Counted from the stretch's first letter, positions 15,503 to 25,221 are shown. The stretch is 64,000 nucleotides of DNA from Parapedobacter lycopersici (GCF_024643285.1 NZ_JAMSLW010000003.1:369991-433990); one strand, 5' to 3'. Notes: a model not told the origin generated them from the sequence alone. Made by a program: numbers and translations.

Positions 15503-17062
15503 TTAATAATCTGGATTCTGGGGGAATTCAACAGTAGTGAGGTCAATCTGTTGCAGGGGGATGGGGCGCAATGCATGGTGGGGCTGTATATTGGCTTTTC
15601 CATTGGTGTTATACAGGCGCACACGCTCCACCAGCTTACCGGTACGGGTGAGGTCCATCCATCGCTTGGCTTCGCCGCCGAGTTCGCGGGCCCGCTCATC
15701 CAGGATGGTGTCCATATTGATGTCTGCTGCGGTTACGGCGGGTAAGGTGGTTCCCGGTTTTGCCGCGCGCTGCCGCACCGTGTTCAGGTAGCCGGCTGCG
15801 GTTTCCGGCTGGTTGGCCAGCAGGTAGCCTTCGGCAGCCAGCAAATAGGTTTCCGACAGCCGGTACACGAAGAAATCGCGGAAGCCGGCCAGGTCCTGTG
15901 CGCTGGCGCGTGTGGCATCGTCATGCTTTTTGATCCCCCAGTGCATGTTGGTGACATTCGGGGCCGTGGTGGAGAACACGCCCGGTTCGATTTCCCAGAC
16001 AACGGTATCGCCAATGGATTTGCCGGCGGGAAGCGTGGCGGCGTTGTTGTAAAACCAGTGGCGGCGGAAGGTGGCATCAAAGCGCTCGTCGTTGGCTTCG
16101 AACAGGCCGATGAAAAACGGCGTGGGCCGGAACCGGGCATAAGGACGCCCGCCCTGGGCTACGTCGCGCGCCAGCCCGGCAAACTGGTCGTAGGCCGGTG
16201 TGAAGAAGGCGTGGCCCTGGTTTCCGGAGCCGTTGTTCAGCACAACGTTGGTGTATTGCACGGCGAATACGATTTCGCTGTTTTGCTGGTTGCCATAGTC
16301 GAATACCGCGGCGTAATCGTCCAGCAGGTTATACGGCCCCTCGGTGATGACGCGCGCTGCCGCGTCGCCGGCGGCCTGGTTTTCGCCAAGCAGGAGCAGG
16401 ATGGAGGCCAGCTGGTGCAGTGCCGCACCCTTTGTTGCCCGGCCGTAGGCTGCCGGTGTCCAATCGAGGTGCTCAACAGCAAACTCGGTGTCTGCTTTCA
16501 TGTGCTGCCAGATTTCGGCTTTGGCTGTCCGCCCGGCATCGGTAATGACTCCTTTTGTTTCCTGGTCTGTCCAAACCACATCGCCGAACTGGATGGTGAG
16601 CCAGTAATAGAAGTGTGCCCGGAGGAACCGGGCCTCGGCGCGGTACTGGTTTTTCTGCTCCTCGGAGATGGGTACGGCATCTACACGCTCCAATACGGTA
16701 TTGGCACCATTGATGGCGCGGTAACAGGTGTTCCAGACGTCATACAGGTAAGACATGGACGGGTCCAGCTCGGTGGTGTACAGGTCCATGGCCTTGTAGC
16801 CGCCGTCCTTGCCGTGCATAAACAGGTCGGTTCCGAAGGTGGTCAGCGTAAATCCCTGCTGTGAACCGTATAGGCCCCGCAGCAGTGAGTATACACCATA
16901 CACCCCATCGCGGATGCCGTTCGGTGTGGTATACAGCATATCGGGCGTAGCCTCCGATAGCGGGATTTCTTCGAGGCTGCAGGCCGAAAACCCGGCACAC
17001 AGCGAAAAGCAGGCGAGTACTTTACAGAAAGTTGCTTTTATTCCTTTGATTCGTATGAACAT
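15503..17062 (-). CDS. SusD/RagB-family lipoprotein
   Basis: A 519-residue surface lipoprotein. Signal and lipobox: FSLCAGFSACSLEE (Cys about residue 28). SusD signatures: YDVWNTCYRAINGANTVLER, then AEARFLRAHFYYWLTIQFGD (the family helix), and near the end TILDERARELGGEAKRWMDL followed by LRPIPLQQIDL. It should cap the SusC channel encoded 11 nt upstream. The downstream phosphodiesterase gives the only hint of ligand. Confidence 0.95.
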   Translation of the reverse strand: MFIRIKGIKATFCKVLACFSLCAGFSACSLEEIPLSEATPDMLYTTPNGIRDGVYGVYSLLRGLYGSQQGFTLTTFGTDLFMHGKDGGYKAMDLYTTELDPSMSYLYDVWNTCYRAINGANTVLERVDAVPISEEQKNQYRAEARFLRAHFYYWLTIQFGDVVWTDQETKGVITDAGRTAKAEIWQHMKADTEFAVEHLDWTPAAYGRATKGAALHQLASILLLLGENQAAGDAAARVITEGPYNLLDDYAAVFDYGNQQNSEIVFAVQYTNVVLNNGSGNQGHAFFTPAYDQFAGLARDVAQGGRPYARFRPTPFFIGLFEANDERFDATFRRHWFYNNAATLPAGKSIGDTVVWEIEPGVFSTTAPNVTNMHWGIKKHDDATRASAQDLAGFRDFFVYRLSETYLLAAEGYLLANQPETAAGYLNTVRQRAAKPGTTLPAVTAADINMDTILDERARELGGEAKRWMDLTRTGKLVERVRLYNTNGKANIQPHHALRPIPLQQIDLTTVEFPQNPDY

Positions 17063-17073
17063 AGCGGTGTCAA

Positions 17074-20000
17074 TTAAAAAGTGGCGTTGATGCCAAGTGA
17101 ATAAAGTTTGGCGGAGGGGTACATGGCCCGTTCACCGGAGGTCTCAAACTCGGGATCGTAACCGTCATAGTTGGTAAACGTAAACGGATTTTCCGCGGTC
17201 AGGTGGATGCGCAGTCCCTGGATGCCCAGCCGTTGCACGGCCTGCTGCGCAAACCGGTAGGCCAGTGCTATGTTGCGTACCCGTACGAAACTGGCGTCTT
17301 TGTATGCCAGTGTTGAACCGAGGTAAACCGACTCCTGGTTGACGTCGGGACGGGGGTTGGCATTGGTGGGGTTTTCGGGTGTCCAGTAATCGACGTTCAG
17401 GTTGTTGTACCGGCCGGCCAGCCGGTTGCTGTTGTTGTGCCAGCTGGAGTTGGTGAGGTATCCCTGACGGGCGTGCAGCACGGCCGATAGTTCCCATTCC
17501 CTGAACGCCAGCCGGGTAGTCAGGCCGCCAACCCAATCGGGGGTCTGCGCGCCGAGGATCACCCGGTCGTTTGCATCCAGGATGCCGTTATTGTCTGCGT
17601 CGGCCACTTTGATCATGCCCGGACGGAAACCGTATCCGGCGGCTTCTTCTGCTTCGCTTAGCTGCCAGATCCCGATTTTGCGGTAGTCGTAAAAGGCGTG
17701 GATCGGCTGCCCGATGAACCAGCCGTTGCCCACATCGTCGGCACCGGTACCGAACAGGTCGATGATCTTGTTCCGGTTGCGCGAGAAATTAATCCCGAGG
17801 TCCCAGCTGAAATCGGGGGTCTGGATGAGCGTTCCCTGGAGGGCAAATTCAATTCCCCGGTTGTTCAGTGCGCCGATGTTCTGCAGCACTTCTTCGAATC
17901 CGGTGCTTCCGGGCAGGCTGCGGTACAGCAGCAGGTCTTTCGTGTCGGCGTCGTAAAATTCGAATGTACCCGTCAACCGGTTATTCCAGAACCCGAAATC
18001 CAGTGCTACGTTGAGCTGGCTGGTGGTTTCCCATTTCAGGTCGGGGTTGGAGATGGAACTGGCCAGGAAACCTGCGCCGCCGGCATCGCCGAATGCGTAG
18101 TTGGTTTTATCCAGGAGGCTGAATGTCTGGTAGGGCTGGATTCCGGTATTTCCGGTAATCCCGTAACTGAGCCGCAGCTTTAAATCGCTCAGCCAGGCAG
18201 CATCGGCGAGGAAGCTTTCTTCACTGAGGCGCCAGGCCAGCGCGGCGGACGGGAAGAAGCTCCACTTGTTACCGGGGGCAAAGCGCGAGGAGCCGTCGGC
18301 ACGGGCGGCGAGCGTGACGAAATACTTGCCCTGCAGGCTGTAGTTGACCCGTGTCATGTACGAAAGCAGCTTCCACTGCTGGTAATTGCTCCCTACGCCG
18401 CGGATTTCGCCGGCGGTATGGATGGCGTGGTAATGCTGTGAATCGTATGGCAGGTTGGCCACGTCGGCAAACGATGTTTTGGTCTGTTGTTGCTGGTAGC
18501 TTTGCAGCGCGGTAACCTGCAGGTGGTGGTCGTTGCCGAAACGGCGGTCGTAATCGAGGATATTCTCCAGTGTGAATGAAAAAATATCCGAGTCGCTTAC
18601 CCCTGCGCGGGAGAGTCCGCCCTGCGTAGCCGTGGTCAGCGAGCCGTAGTAGTAGCCCCGTTTGCCGTATTCCAGTTCAGGCCCTATATTCAGCCGGTAT
18701 TTCAGTCCTTTGGCCAGCTCATATTCACCGAATACACTGGCAAAAAGCCGGGTGGTAAACCGTTCGTCCAGCTGGTTTTCCAGATCGGAAAGCGGGTTGA
18801 CGCGCTGCCCCTCGTCATTGGTGGGCCGGAACAGCACGTTGCCGGCTTCGTCATACGGTTTTCCGAGTGGGCTCAGCCGGACGATATTGTCGTAAATGTC
18901 GTTGGTCTGCGCGGTTTGCTTCGACCGGCTGGCGAACGTGGAGACCCCGAGTTTCATCCGGTCGTTTACGCGGTGGTCGAGGTTTACGCGCAGCCCGCCA
19001 CGGCGGTAGTACATGCCTTCGAGCAACCCGTCTTCGCCGAAATAGTTCAGCGATACGGCAAATTGGGTGCGTTCGTTTCCGCCGTTGAAACCGAGCTGGT
19101 GATTTTGCCTTGCCCCGTTCTGGTAGGCGAAGTCCTGCCAGTCGGTAGACATGCCGTTAGCCAGTGATTGCAGGGCGATGTCATCGAACAGGGTTTCATC
19201 GGCAGGGTATGAACCGTCGGCGCTTGCCGTGCGGTTGGCCTCGCGCCGCAGCTGGGCGAACTGCTGGCCATCCATCAGGTCCAGTCTGTTGCTTAGCTGC
19301 GAAATACCGTAGTAGCCGTCGTAATTGATGCGGGTTTTGCCCGATTCGCCGCGCTTGGTGGTAATGAGCACCACACCATTTGATGCCCGTGAACCGTATA
19401 TGGCGGTTGCGGAGGCGTCTTTGAGGATTTCAATTGACGCAATGTCCTGTGGGTTGATTTCGTTTAACCCGCCGGAAATGGGTATCCCGTCCATCACGAT
19501 AAGGGGGCTGTTCGATCCGGAGATTGATTTTTCGCCCCGGATGCGGATATTGATACCGCCACCTGGTTCATTTCCGCTGTTGAAGATATCCACGCCCGCG
19601 GCTTTCCCTTTTAATGCCTGAATGGGGTTGGTGGTGGGGATTTCACCGATTTCGCTGCCGCTAACCGAAACGATAGACCCGGTGAGGTCCTCGCGCTGCT
19701 GCGTGCCGTAGCCCACCACCACAACCTCCTGCAGTGCATCCTGTGCTTCCTCGAGCGTGAAATCGGCCACGGTACGCCCGTTGGCGGATACGGAAATATC
19801 CGCGCGGCGTTGACCGGTATAGGCGATATACGATACCGTAAGGGTATAGGTGCCCGGCTGTACGGCGAGGCTGTAATACCCCTGTTCATCGGTACGGGTG
19901 GTTAGGCCGAGGTCGTGTAACCGTACGGTGGCACCGGCCAGTGCCTCGCCGTTTCTGCCGGTGACCCGGCCGGTGATGCGGCCGTTCTCCTGCTTGCGCA

Positions 20001-20352
20001 GCAGGGTAACGGTACCCGATACTTCTTCTTTGTAGGTGAGCCCGGTTTTGTTCAGCAGGGCATCAAGAACATCCCGCACGGGGGTATCCGCAAAGCGGTG
20101 GGGGCTGATCCGGACGGTTTGCCGGTCGAGCAATGCCGACTCATAAGCGAAGAATAATGCCGTTTGGCGTTCCAGCTGCGAAAGGGCTTCCGATAGGGTA
20201 GTGGTCCCAGTGAAATCCACATCGATCCGCTTTTCCAGTACCTGACCTTCAACGGGATAGGCCAGTAGAAGCGGGGAGGTGGATAGCAGCATCGCATAAA
20301 TTAACATAGAAATCCGCATGATTTTTTTCCAATGTCGTATCTGACTATTCAT
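17074..20352 (-). CDS. SusC-family TonB-dependent transducer with STN domain
   Basis: A 1092-residue outer-membrane transporter. Domains in order: signal segment (about 1-36), STN/secretin domain (about 38-115, KRIDVDFTGTTTLSEALSQL and VRDVLDALLNKTGLTYK), carboxypeptidase-like domain (about 128-205, GRITGRVTGRNGEALAGATV), the SusC signature EVVVVGYGTQQREDLTGS, TonB plug (about 215-340, IKALKGKA-type region, GINIRIRGEKSISGSNSPL, LKDASATAIYGSRASNGVVL), then the barrel to a C-terminal Phe (LYSLGINATF). The STN domain lets it signal to the FecR protein encoded just upstream, so substrate binding can induce its own operon. It is 174 nt downstream of fecR with a hairpin between. Confidence 0.96.
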   Translation of the reverse strand: MNSQIRHWKKIMRISMLIYAMLLSTSPLLLAYPVEGQVLEKRIDVDFTGTTTLSEALSQLERQTALFFAYESALLDRQTVRISPHRFADTPVRDVLDALLNKTGLTYKEEVSGTVTLLRKQENGRITGRVTGRNGEALAGATVRLHDLGLTTRTDEQGYYSLAVQPGTYTLTVSYIAYTGQRRADISVSANGRTVADFTLEEAQDALQEVVVVGYGTQQREDLTGSIVSVSGSEIGEIPTTNPIQALKGKAAGVDIFNSGNEPGGGINIRIRGEKSISGSNSPLIVMDGIPISGGLNEINPQDIASIEILKDASATAIYGSRASNGVVLITTKRGESGKTRINYDGYYGISQLSNRLDLMDGQQFAQLRREANRTASADGSYPADETLFDDIALQSLANGMSTDWQDFAYQNGARQNHQLGFNGGNERTQFAVSLNYFGEDGLLEGMYYRRGGLRVNLDHRVNDRMKLGVSTFASRSKQTAQTNDIYDNIVRLSPLGKPYDEAGNVLFRPTNDEGQRVNPLSDLENQLDERFTTRLFASVFGEYELAKGLKYRLNIGPELEYGKRGYYYGSLTTATQGGLSRAGVSDSDIFSFTLENILDYDRRFGNDHHLQVTALQSYQQQQTKTSFADVANLPYDSQHYHAIHTAGEIRGVGSNYQQWKLLSYMTRVNYSLQGKYFVTLAARADGSSRFAPGNKWSFFPSAALAWRLSEESFLADAAWLSDLKLRLSYGITGNTGIQPYQTFSLLDKTNYAFGDAGGAGFLASSISNPDLKWETTSQLNVALDFGFWNNRLTGTFEFYDADTKDLLLYRSLPGSTGFEEVLQNIGALNNRGIEFALQGTLIQTPDFSWDLGINFSRNRNKIIDLFGTGADDVGNGWFIGQPIHAFYDYRKIGIWQLSEAEEAAGYGFRPGMIKVADADNNGILDANDRVILGAQTPDWVGGLTTRLAFREWELSAVLHARQGYLTNSSWHNNSNRLAGRYNNLNVDYWTPENPTNANPRPDVNQESVYLGSTLAYKDASFVRVRNIALAYRFAQQAVQRLGIQGLRIHLTAENPFTFTNYDGYDPEFETSGERAMYPSAKLYSLGINATF

Positions 20353-20496
20353 AAAAATGATTCATTCATGAAAATGCACCTGTTCGTGTGGGCAATTCCA
20401 TATATTTGGGTGGTTTTGTTAATTAACCGTTAACAACTGTGTTGCAGGGATGCCAAGCGGGTTCCAAGCGGCTTGGCGGTGCCTGCGCAACCGTAT

Positions 20497-20529
20497 CCGG
20501 GTTTGCCTTTGGCAGGCCCGGTTTTTTTT
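20497..20529. terminator. Hairpin between fecR and susC
   Basis: An 11-bp stem (ccgggtttgcc / ggcaggcccgg, two G-T pairs) with a TTT loop is followed on the plus strand by eight T residues. For the leftward operon the T-run is on the wrong side, so it would act as a weak terminator or a processing/attenuation site just behind the FecR stop codon, which could keep regulator and transporter levels different. Confidence 0.5.
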
Positions 20530-21493
20530 AATATATGCTGATTACGTCATCGGCGTCCCTCCTATATTGGTTAGCGTGAATGGAACAAATAACTTTTAGT
20601 GCCTGGTCCAGCGTATACGTGCTGGGCAGGGTGAGGTTATAACGGTGTTCGTGGATGGCGGGATTCGCTACGCGCAGGGTTACCCCGAATGAATTGCGCA
20701 GCACTACCTGGAGATCCGTTATCGTGGCATTGCGCAGGCGGACGATGCCTTCCTGCCAGCCCGCACCCTGGCTTTCTGTTGCCGCGTCTACGACAAACTG
20801 CCGGGTCGACCGGTCCATCGATAACCGTTCCCCGCCATGCAGCGCGTCTGCCAATATGCGGTTTGCGGTATCCGTAACGCGGACGCTGCCGTTGGTTACA
20901 CCTACGGTTACGGTTTGCAGCAGGCTGTAATTCCTTACGTTGAAGACGGTACCAAGTACGGTAGTCTGCAACGCGCCGCTATGCACCAGAAAGGGGCGTT
21001 CGGTATCGTGCTGCACCTCGAACGAGGCCTCGCCTTCGTCAAGGAAAACAGGCCGGATGCCGTCCTGTCCGAAACGTTCGGGGATGCGGATGGTGGTATT
21101 GGCATTCATCCAGACCAGGGAGCTGTCGGGCAATACAATTTTTTTGACCTGCCGGACACCGGTAACGAATGTTTGGTAGCGTTCGGATTCCGGCTGTCGG
21201 GCATCGCCCGCCCGGTACAGCCAAAGCGCCGCGGCGGCAACGAGCAGGACGGCCGCAGCAGCACGTAGGATGCGGGCGAGGCGGCGATAGGCCGGTACCG
21301 GCTGGATTTGTTGATGGATCCGCGTATACAGGGATTCGCGGACCTGCCGTTCGCGGTCGGGATGGGTAAAGGCTTCTTCGTCAGCTAATTCCGAGAACCC
21401 GTCATACCATTGATCTATTGTGTTGCGCTCGCGGGCTCCCGCCTGTCCTTTCAGGTACCTGTCCAGTAACCGGGTAAAAGTTTTACGATCCAA
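20528..21493 (-). CDS. FecR-type anti-sigma factor
   Basis: About 321 residues. The cytoplasmic N-terminal region (DRKTFTRLLDRYLKGQAG, typical of Bacteroidota FecR) is followed by one transmembrane helix (ILRAAAAVLLVAAAALWLY, about 85-103), the FecR periplasmic domain (RYQTFVTGVRQVKKIVLPDSSLVWMNANTT and VFLDEGEASFEV with PFLVHSGALQTTVLGTVFNV), and the C-terminal DUF4974 domain (ATITDLQVVLRNSFGVTL to LDQALKVICSI). No ATG is available at the N-terminus: the TTG at 21493 gives a family-like start MDRKTF, while an earlier TTG at 21532 adds 13 residues. It should hold the sigma factor encoded upstream until the STN domain of SusC signals. Confidence 0.92.
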   Translation of the reverse strand: MDRKTFTRLLDRYLKGQAGARERNTIDQWYDGFSELADEEAFTHPDRERQVRESLYTRIHQQIQPVPAYRRLARILRAAAAVLLVAAAALWLYRAGDARQPESERYQTFVTGVRQVKKIVLPDSSLVWMNANTTIRIPERFGQDGIRPVFLDEGEASFEVQHDTERPFLVHSGALQTTVLGTVFNVRNYSLLQTVTVGVTNGSVRVTDTANRILADALHGGERLSMDRSTRQFVVDAATESQGAGWQEGIVRLRNATITDLQVVLRNSFGVTLRVANPAIHEHRYNLTLPSTYTLDQALKVICSIHANQYRRDADDVISIY

Positions 21494-21566
21494 TTTCGTC
21501 TGTGTTTTACCTATAGCGGCGCGACAGGGCAAAAACTACTTTTCGAAATCGTTAAGCGTTTGTGAA

Positions 21567-22169
21567 TTAATTGTAATATAGCGAGAGGAGGATGCCCAGG
21601 CAGGTCATGTATTCACCCGGGGGTTGGTGGTTGATTTTTTTCCGCAGTCGTTTCACCACTTCATTCAGGTTATTGGAAACCGTCTGCTCGGCAATACCCA
21701 GGATGTCGGCAATCTCCCGGATGCTGCGGTTATCACAGCGCAACAGGAACGACTGGCGCATGTTTTCAGGCATGCCCTTGAGTGCCCGTTGCAGGGAACG
21801 GTCCATTTCCGCCTGCGGCAGGGCTTCGGTATCCAGCAGGATTTCCATCTGCTGCATGGCTTTTTCAATAACCCGCAGCCGCACTTTTTCTTTTTTGAAA
21901 TAGGCCAGCACCTGCAGTTTGACGCAGCCAGCCAGAAAGGCCTCCATCGAAACGGAAATGGCCAGCCGTTCACGCTTCTGCCAGAGGCTGACAAATACAT
22001 CCTGTACAATATCCTGGGCTACCTGATCGTCTTCGACCCGGCCCAGCGCCTGTTTGTACATCGATTTCCAGTGCTGTTCATATAATTGCGCGTAGGCCCC
22101 GGGCTCCCCGCGCTGCAGTGCTGATATCCATTCGGTGTTTGTCATCTTACGCGGGTCAAAGCTACACAT
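21567..22169 (-). CDS. ECF sigma factor (FecI-like, Bacteroidota type)
   Basis: A 200-residue sigma-70 family factor. Region 2 shows GAYAQLYEQHWKSMYKQAL and DDQVAQDIVQDVFVSLWQKR; region 4 shows LQRALKGMPENMRQSFLLRC then RSIREIADILGIAEQTVSNN, the promoter-recognition helix. The Met opening MTNTEWIS at 22145 is an equally good start. It leads the leftward operon sigma-FecR-SusC-SusD-GDPD and presumably drives it when the SusC transporter is loaded. Confidence 0.94.
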   Translation of the reverse strand: MCSFDPRKMTNTEWISALQRGEPGAYAQLYEQHWKSMYKQALGRVEDDQVAQDIVQDVFVSLWQKRERLAISVSMEAFLAGCVKLQVLAYFKKEKVRLRVIEKAMQQMEILLDTEALPQAEMDRSLQRALKGMPENMRQSFLLRCDNRSIREIADILGIAEQTVSNNLNEVVKRLRKKINHQPPGEYMTCLGILLSLYYN

Positions 22170-22263
22170 GTCCTGTTAACCTATCGTTACGTTTTAATAG
22201 CGCAATCGGTTAGTCGCCTGGCGGCACAGACCGGCCGCCGCTGCAATGGTATGGGCTGGGCTG

Positions 22264-22296
22264 TTTTAAAATACGGATATGAATTCCCTATCTTTG
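22264..22296 (+). promoter_or_regulatory. Bacteroidota-type promoter of the DedA gene
   Basis: Perfect -7 box TATCTTTG (22289-22296) with a TTTT element about 21 nt upstream. The predicted leader before the ATG at 22339 is about 38 nt. Confidence 0.6.
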
Positions 22297-22338
22297 ACGG
22301 CGACAACGCATAATTCTTTTGCACGCTAATCGAAGACT

Positions 22339-22974
22339 ATGTTTGATGCGGAGGCACTGATCCAGTACGGCGGGTTATTGGCGGTACTGCTGGCCATTTA
22401 CGGGCAGACCGGCTTATTTTTCTGTTTTTTTATCCCCAGCGGGGCGTTCCTGTTTGCGGCGGGCGTGATGGTGGCCAACGGCTTGTTTGCGCATGGTTTT
22501 TTAACGCTGTGCTGCCTGGGTGTGGCGGCCTGTGTGCTGGGTAACATTACCGGCTACCTGATCGGCTATAAGGCGGGTCCGTTGCTGTACCGCCGGTCGG
22601 AATCGAAGTTTTTTAAGCAGCAGCACCTGACCGCCGCGTCGGATTTTTATAAGAAATACGGTGCGTGGGCGTTGTCGCTGGGTGTTTTTTTCCCGCTGAT
22701 CCGTACGTTCGGGCCGATAGTCGCCGGCATCATCCGGGTGAAATTCAGCCGGCTCCTGCTGTTTTCCTTTGCCGGTTCCGTGGTGTGGATCACCTCATTT
22801 GCCTTTGCCGGTTACCTGATCGGCAGCATGCCGTTCCTGCAGCCGTACCTCAATTACGTGGTGGTCGGCATCGTGGTGGTGGTGACCATTCCGGTGGCCG
22901 CTAAAATTATCCTGGGTGTCCGGAAGAAGGCGGCCGTTTCGGCCGTTTCCCCGGCTGCGCAGGAATCCGAATAG
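22339..22974 (+). CDS. DedA/VTT-family membrane protein
   Basis: A 211-residue inner-membrane protein of the DedA (SNARE-associated/VTT) family, whose members flip undecaprenyl phosphate or phospholipids and support envelope homeostasis. Seen: hydrophobic N-terminus with FFIPSGAFLFAAGVMVANG, the conserved GNITGYLIGYKAGPLLY, the re-entrant loop segment FYKKYGAWALSLGVFFPLIRTFGPIVAGI (with the family F/GRFxPxxRTxxPxxAG pattern, here SLGVFFPLIRTFGPIVAG) and KFSRLLLFSFAGSVVWITSFAFAGYLIG. It ends with a basic, Ala/Ser-rich tail. Monocistronic by spacing. Confidence 0.92.
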   Translation: MFDAEALIQYGGLLAVLLAIYGQTGLFFCFFIPSGAFLFAAGVMVANGLFAHGFLTLCCLGVAACVLGNITGYLIGYKAGPLLYRRSESKFFKQQHLTAASDFYKKYGAWALSLGVFFPLIRTFGPIVAGIIRVKFSRLLLFSFAGSVVWITSFAFAGYLIGSMPFLQPYLNYVVVGIVVVVTIPVAAKIILGVRKKAAVSAVSPAAQESE

Positions 22975-23037
22975 CGGTTGCGGTAATGGCCACCACCGCC
23001 TCACCGGCAGGGTGGCTTAATGTGTCAATGTCAGTGC

Positions 23038-24924
23038 TTAATAGACATGCGGCTGTGCATTGCCGCGTTTAACCAGTTCCTCTTTTGAAATGTTGATCTG
23101 CCTGCCGATGGGTTTTCCATCCCGGTAGGTAATGGCGTTGAGCTGCGATGCGCCAACGGGAAATGTTAAGTTGGAGCCGTCGTATTTCCGGGCGTGTAAA
23201 TCGGGGATCGTATGGTCAAATGTGTAATAGATATCCAGGCCCGGTGCCTCGGTCGCCAGGGTTACCGATACCCCTTGGCCGCGGATGTTGGTGGGGTTAA
23301 AGATGACATCATATGCGCTTTTGGCGTAATTGATATCCTGGGCATCCAGGCGTTTGAACTCCCATTCCAGGCGCTGGAAAAAGTCTTCCCAGTTTTTCTT
23401 GGCCTTGGGGCTCCAATACACTTCGGACAAGGCGATGGCGCGCGGCCAGATCATGTATTCCAGGTGCCTGAATGTGGGAATGGACTCTGACCATACGTTG
23501 CCCTGCCCGCCTAAAATCAGCGCTTCGTCCACGCCTTCGGGCACCGGCTCATACTGATAGCTGTCGATCAGCCGGCACATGCCGTAGGTGTCGGGCTCCA
23601 CCAGCGGGTCGCCCTGATACAGATCGAGGTACACATAATCCCAGGGGGTCATCACCACGTGGTGGTTCATTTTCGCCGCTTCAATACCGCCGCTCATTCC
23701 GCGCCAGCTCATCACGGTGGCTTCGGGGGCCAGTCCGCCCTCCAGGATTTCATCCCAGCCAATCAGCTTCTTGCCCTTGGAATGCAGGATTTTAACCAGG
23801 CGTTTTATGAAGTAGCTCTGCAGTTCCTCGACGTTCTTTAGTCCTTCTCTTTTCATTAGCTCCTGGCAGTTCGGGTTCATTGCCCAGTAGGTTTTATACG
23901 CTTCGTCGCCACCGATATGGATGTAGGGGTTGGGGAACAATTCAGCTATTTCGCCGAAGATGATATCCAGTTTCTGGTATACGGCTTCGTTTGACGGGTC
24001 CAGTACGTTGTCGTCCTGCGGCTGGTTCCGCCAGCCTGCATTGACGCTGTAGGGTTTCTGCGTACTGCTCAGTTCGGGGTAGGTGCTGATCAGCGACAGG
24101 CTGTGCCCGGGTACGTCAATTTCGGGTAAGATGGTGATGTAACGGTCGCTTGCATACTGAATGATCTCTTTGATATCTTCCTGTGTGTAAAAGCCGCCGT
24201 CAGTGGCCTCTTCGTTGGCCAGCGCTGGCTGGAAGGTGCCCCATCGGCCGGTGCGCTTTACCCGGTAGGCGCCCTTCTGGGTGAGTTCGGGCAGCGCCTT
24301 GATTTCAATCCGCCAGCCGTTATCGTCGGTCAGGTGCCAGTGAAAGGTGTTGTATTTGTACCGGACCATTTCATCGATGAATCGCTTGACTTCATCTTTG
24401 GTGAAAAAATGCCGGCTGACGTCCAGCATAAGCCCGCGCCACCCGAAGCGTGGATAATCGGTGATGTTGACGGCAGGAATCTGCCAGTCGCCTGTTCCGG
24501 CGGTTAGTGCCGGCGGCAGTAATTGCAGGATGGTTTGCATGCCATAGAACGCACCGGCTGCGGTGTTGGCAGTTAATGAGATGCTGCCGGGTGCGACTGC
24601 CAGGCGATAGCCCTCGTTACCCAGCTGCGAATCGGCTGTTTTGTTCAGGTTGATGTGGATTTCCTTCGATCCGGTGCGGCCGATGGTTACCCCGGTTACG
24701 CTTTTAACCGTCTCGGTAAACCAGTTCAGGCTTTTGCGGAGCGCCGGATCATTGGAATCAGTTGCCAGGTTCACCTGGTCATCGAGTACAAATGTTCCGC
24801 TTTGCGCTTCCATATGCACCGGTTCGGGAATCAGGTGGATGGGGTCCCCGTCTGTGGCCCATGCGGGCAGGGAAAAGAGGACAATGGTAATTAAGGATAA
24901 GATAGCGTGATAAATGCTTGCCAT
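23038..24924 (-). CDS. Secreted beta-N-acetylhexosaminidase (GH20)
   Basis: A 628-residue glycoside hydrolase family 20 enzyme that removes terminal GlcNAc/GalNAc from chitin-derived or glycan substrates. The signal peptide is about 1-24 (ILSLITIVLFSLPAWA). Next come the GH20b N-terminal domain (LIPEPVHMEAQSGTFVL to LLPPAL), the (beta/alpha)8 catalytic barrel beginning RFGWRGLMLDVSRHFF, with NTFHWHLTDDNGWRIEI and the catalytic pair in HIGGDEAYK (Asp-Glu about residues 338-339), and a small beta C-terminal domain (DIYYTFDHTIPD onwards). The ATG opening MASIYHAIL was chosen because it gives a clean signal peptide; the frame is open 34 codons further. Next gene on the strand is meso-DAP dehydrogenase, so the pair may relate to amino-sugar and wall turnover. 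Confidence 0.95.
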   Translation of the reverse strand: MASIYHAILSLITIVLFSLPAWATDGDPIHLIPEPVHMEAQSGTFVLDDQVNLATDSNDPALRKSLNWFTETVKSVTGVTIGRTGSKEIHINLNKTADSQLGNEGYRLAVAPGSISLTANTAAGAFYGMQTILQLLPPALTAGTGDWQIPAVNITDYPRFGWRGLMLDVSRHFFTKDEVKRFIDEMVRYKYNTFHWHLTDDNGWRIEIKALPELTQKGAYRVKRTGRWGTFQPALANEEATDGGFYTQEDIKEIIQYASDRYITILPEIDVPGHSLSLISTYPELSSTQKPYSVNAGWRNQPQDDNVLDPSNEAVYQKLDIIFGEIAELFPNPYIHIGGDEAYKTYWAMNPNCQELMKREGLKNVEELQSYFIKRLVKILHSKGKKLIGWDEILEGGLAPEATVMSWRGMSGGIEAAKMNHHVVMTPWDYVYLDLYQGDPLVEPDTYGMCRLIDSYQYEPVPEGVDEALILGGQGNVWSESIPTFRHLEYMIWPRAIALSEVYWSPKAKKNWEDFFQRLEWEFKRLDAQDINYAKSAYDVIFNPTNIRGQGVSVTLATEAPGLDIYYTFDHTIPDLHARKYDGSNLTFPVGASQLNAITYRDGKPIGRQINISKEELVKRGNAQPHVY

Positions 24925-25221
24925 AATCGCTGAGTTAGTCTGTGAGTAATTGAGGAGTAACGCCAACGGTTTGAGGATGATGGGGTTACTGAGGGGTAAG
25001 GTAGGAAATACCGATTGGTTATGCAAGCGCGGAATTTATTTTTTTAACGGCAGGCTATCAGCGGCCGGCAATAAGCGCTCAGGGGGGTAATTACTTGTCA
25101 GCCGGTAATCAGCTGTTGGTGTTGAAAGGATTGAAACTATCGTCCCGCGAAAAAAGTCGCCTGGCACACAACCTGAAACCATGAAGCAGCCCGGGGAACA
25201 ACCCCGGGCTACCGGAACCGG
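24925..25221. other. Spacer between hexosaminidase and Ddh genes with a GC hairpin
   Basis: About 297 nt without a supported gene. It carries the leader of the hexosaminidase gene and, at 25188-25210, a perfect 9-bp hairpin (agcccgggg / ccccgggct, AACAA-type loop) just after the ddh stop codon, which likely ends the ddh transcript although no T-run follows. Confidence 0.55.
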
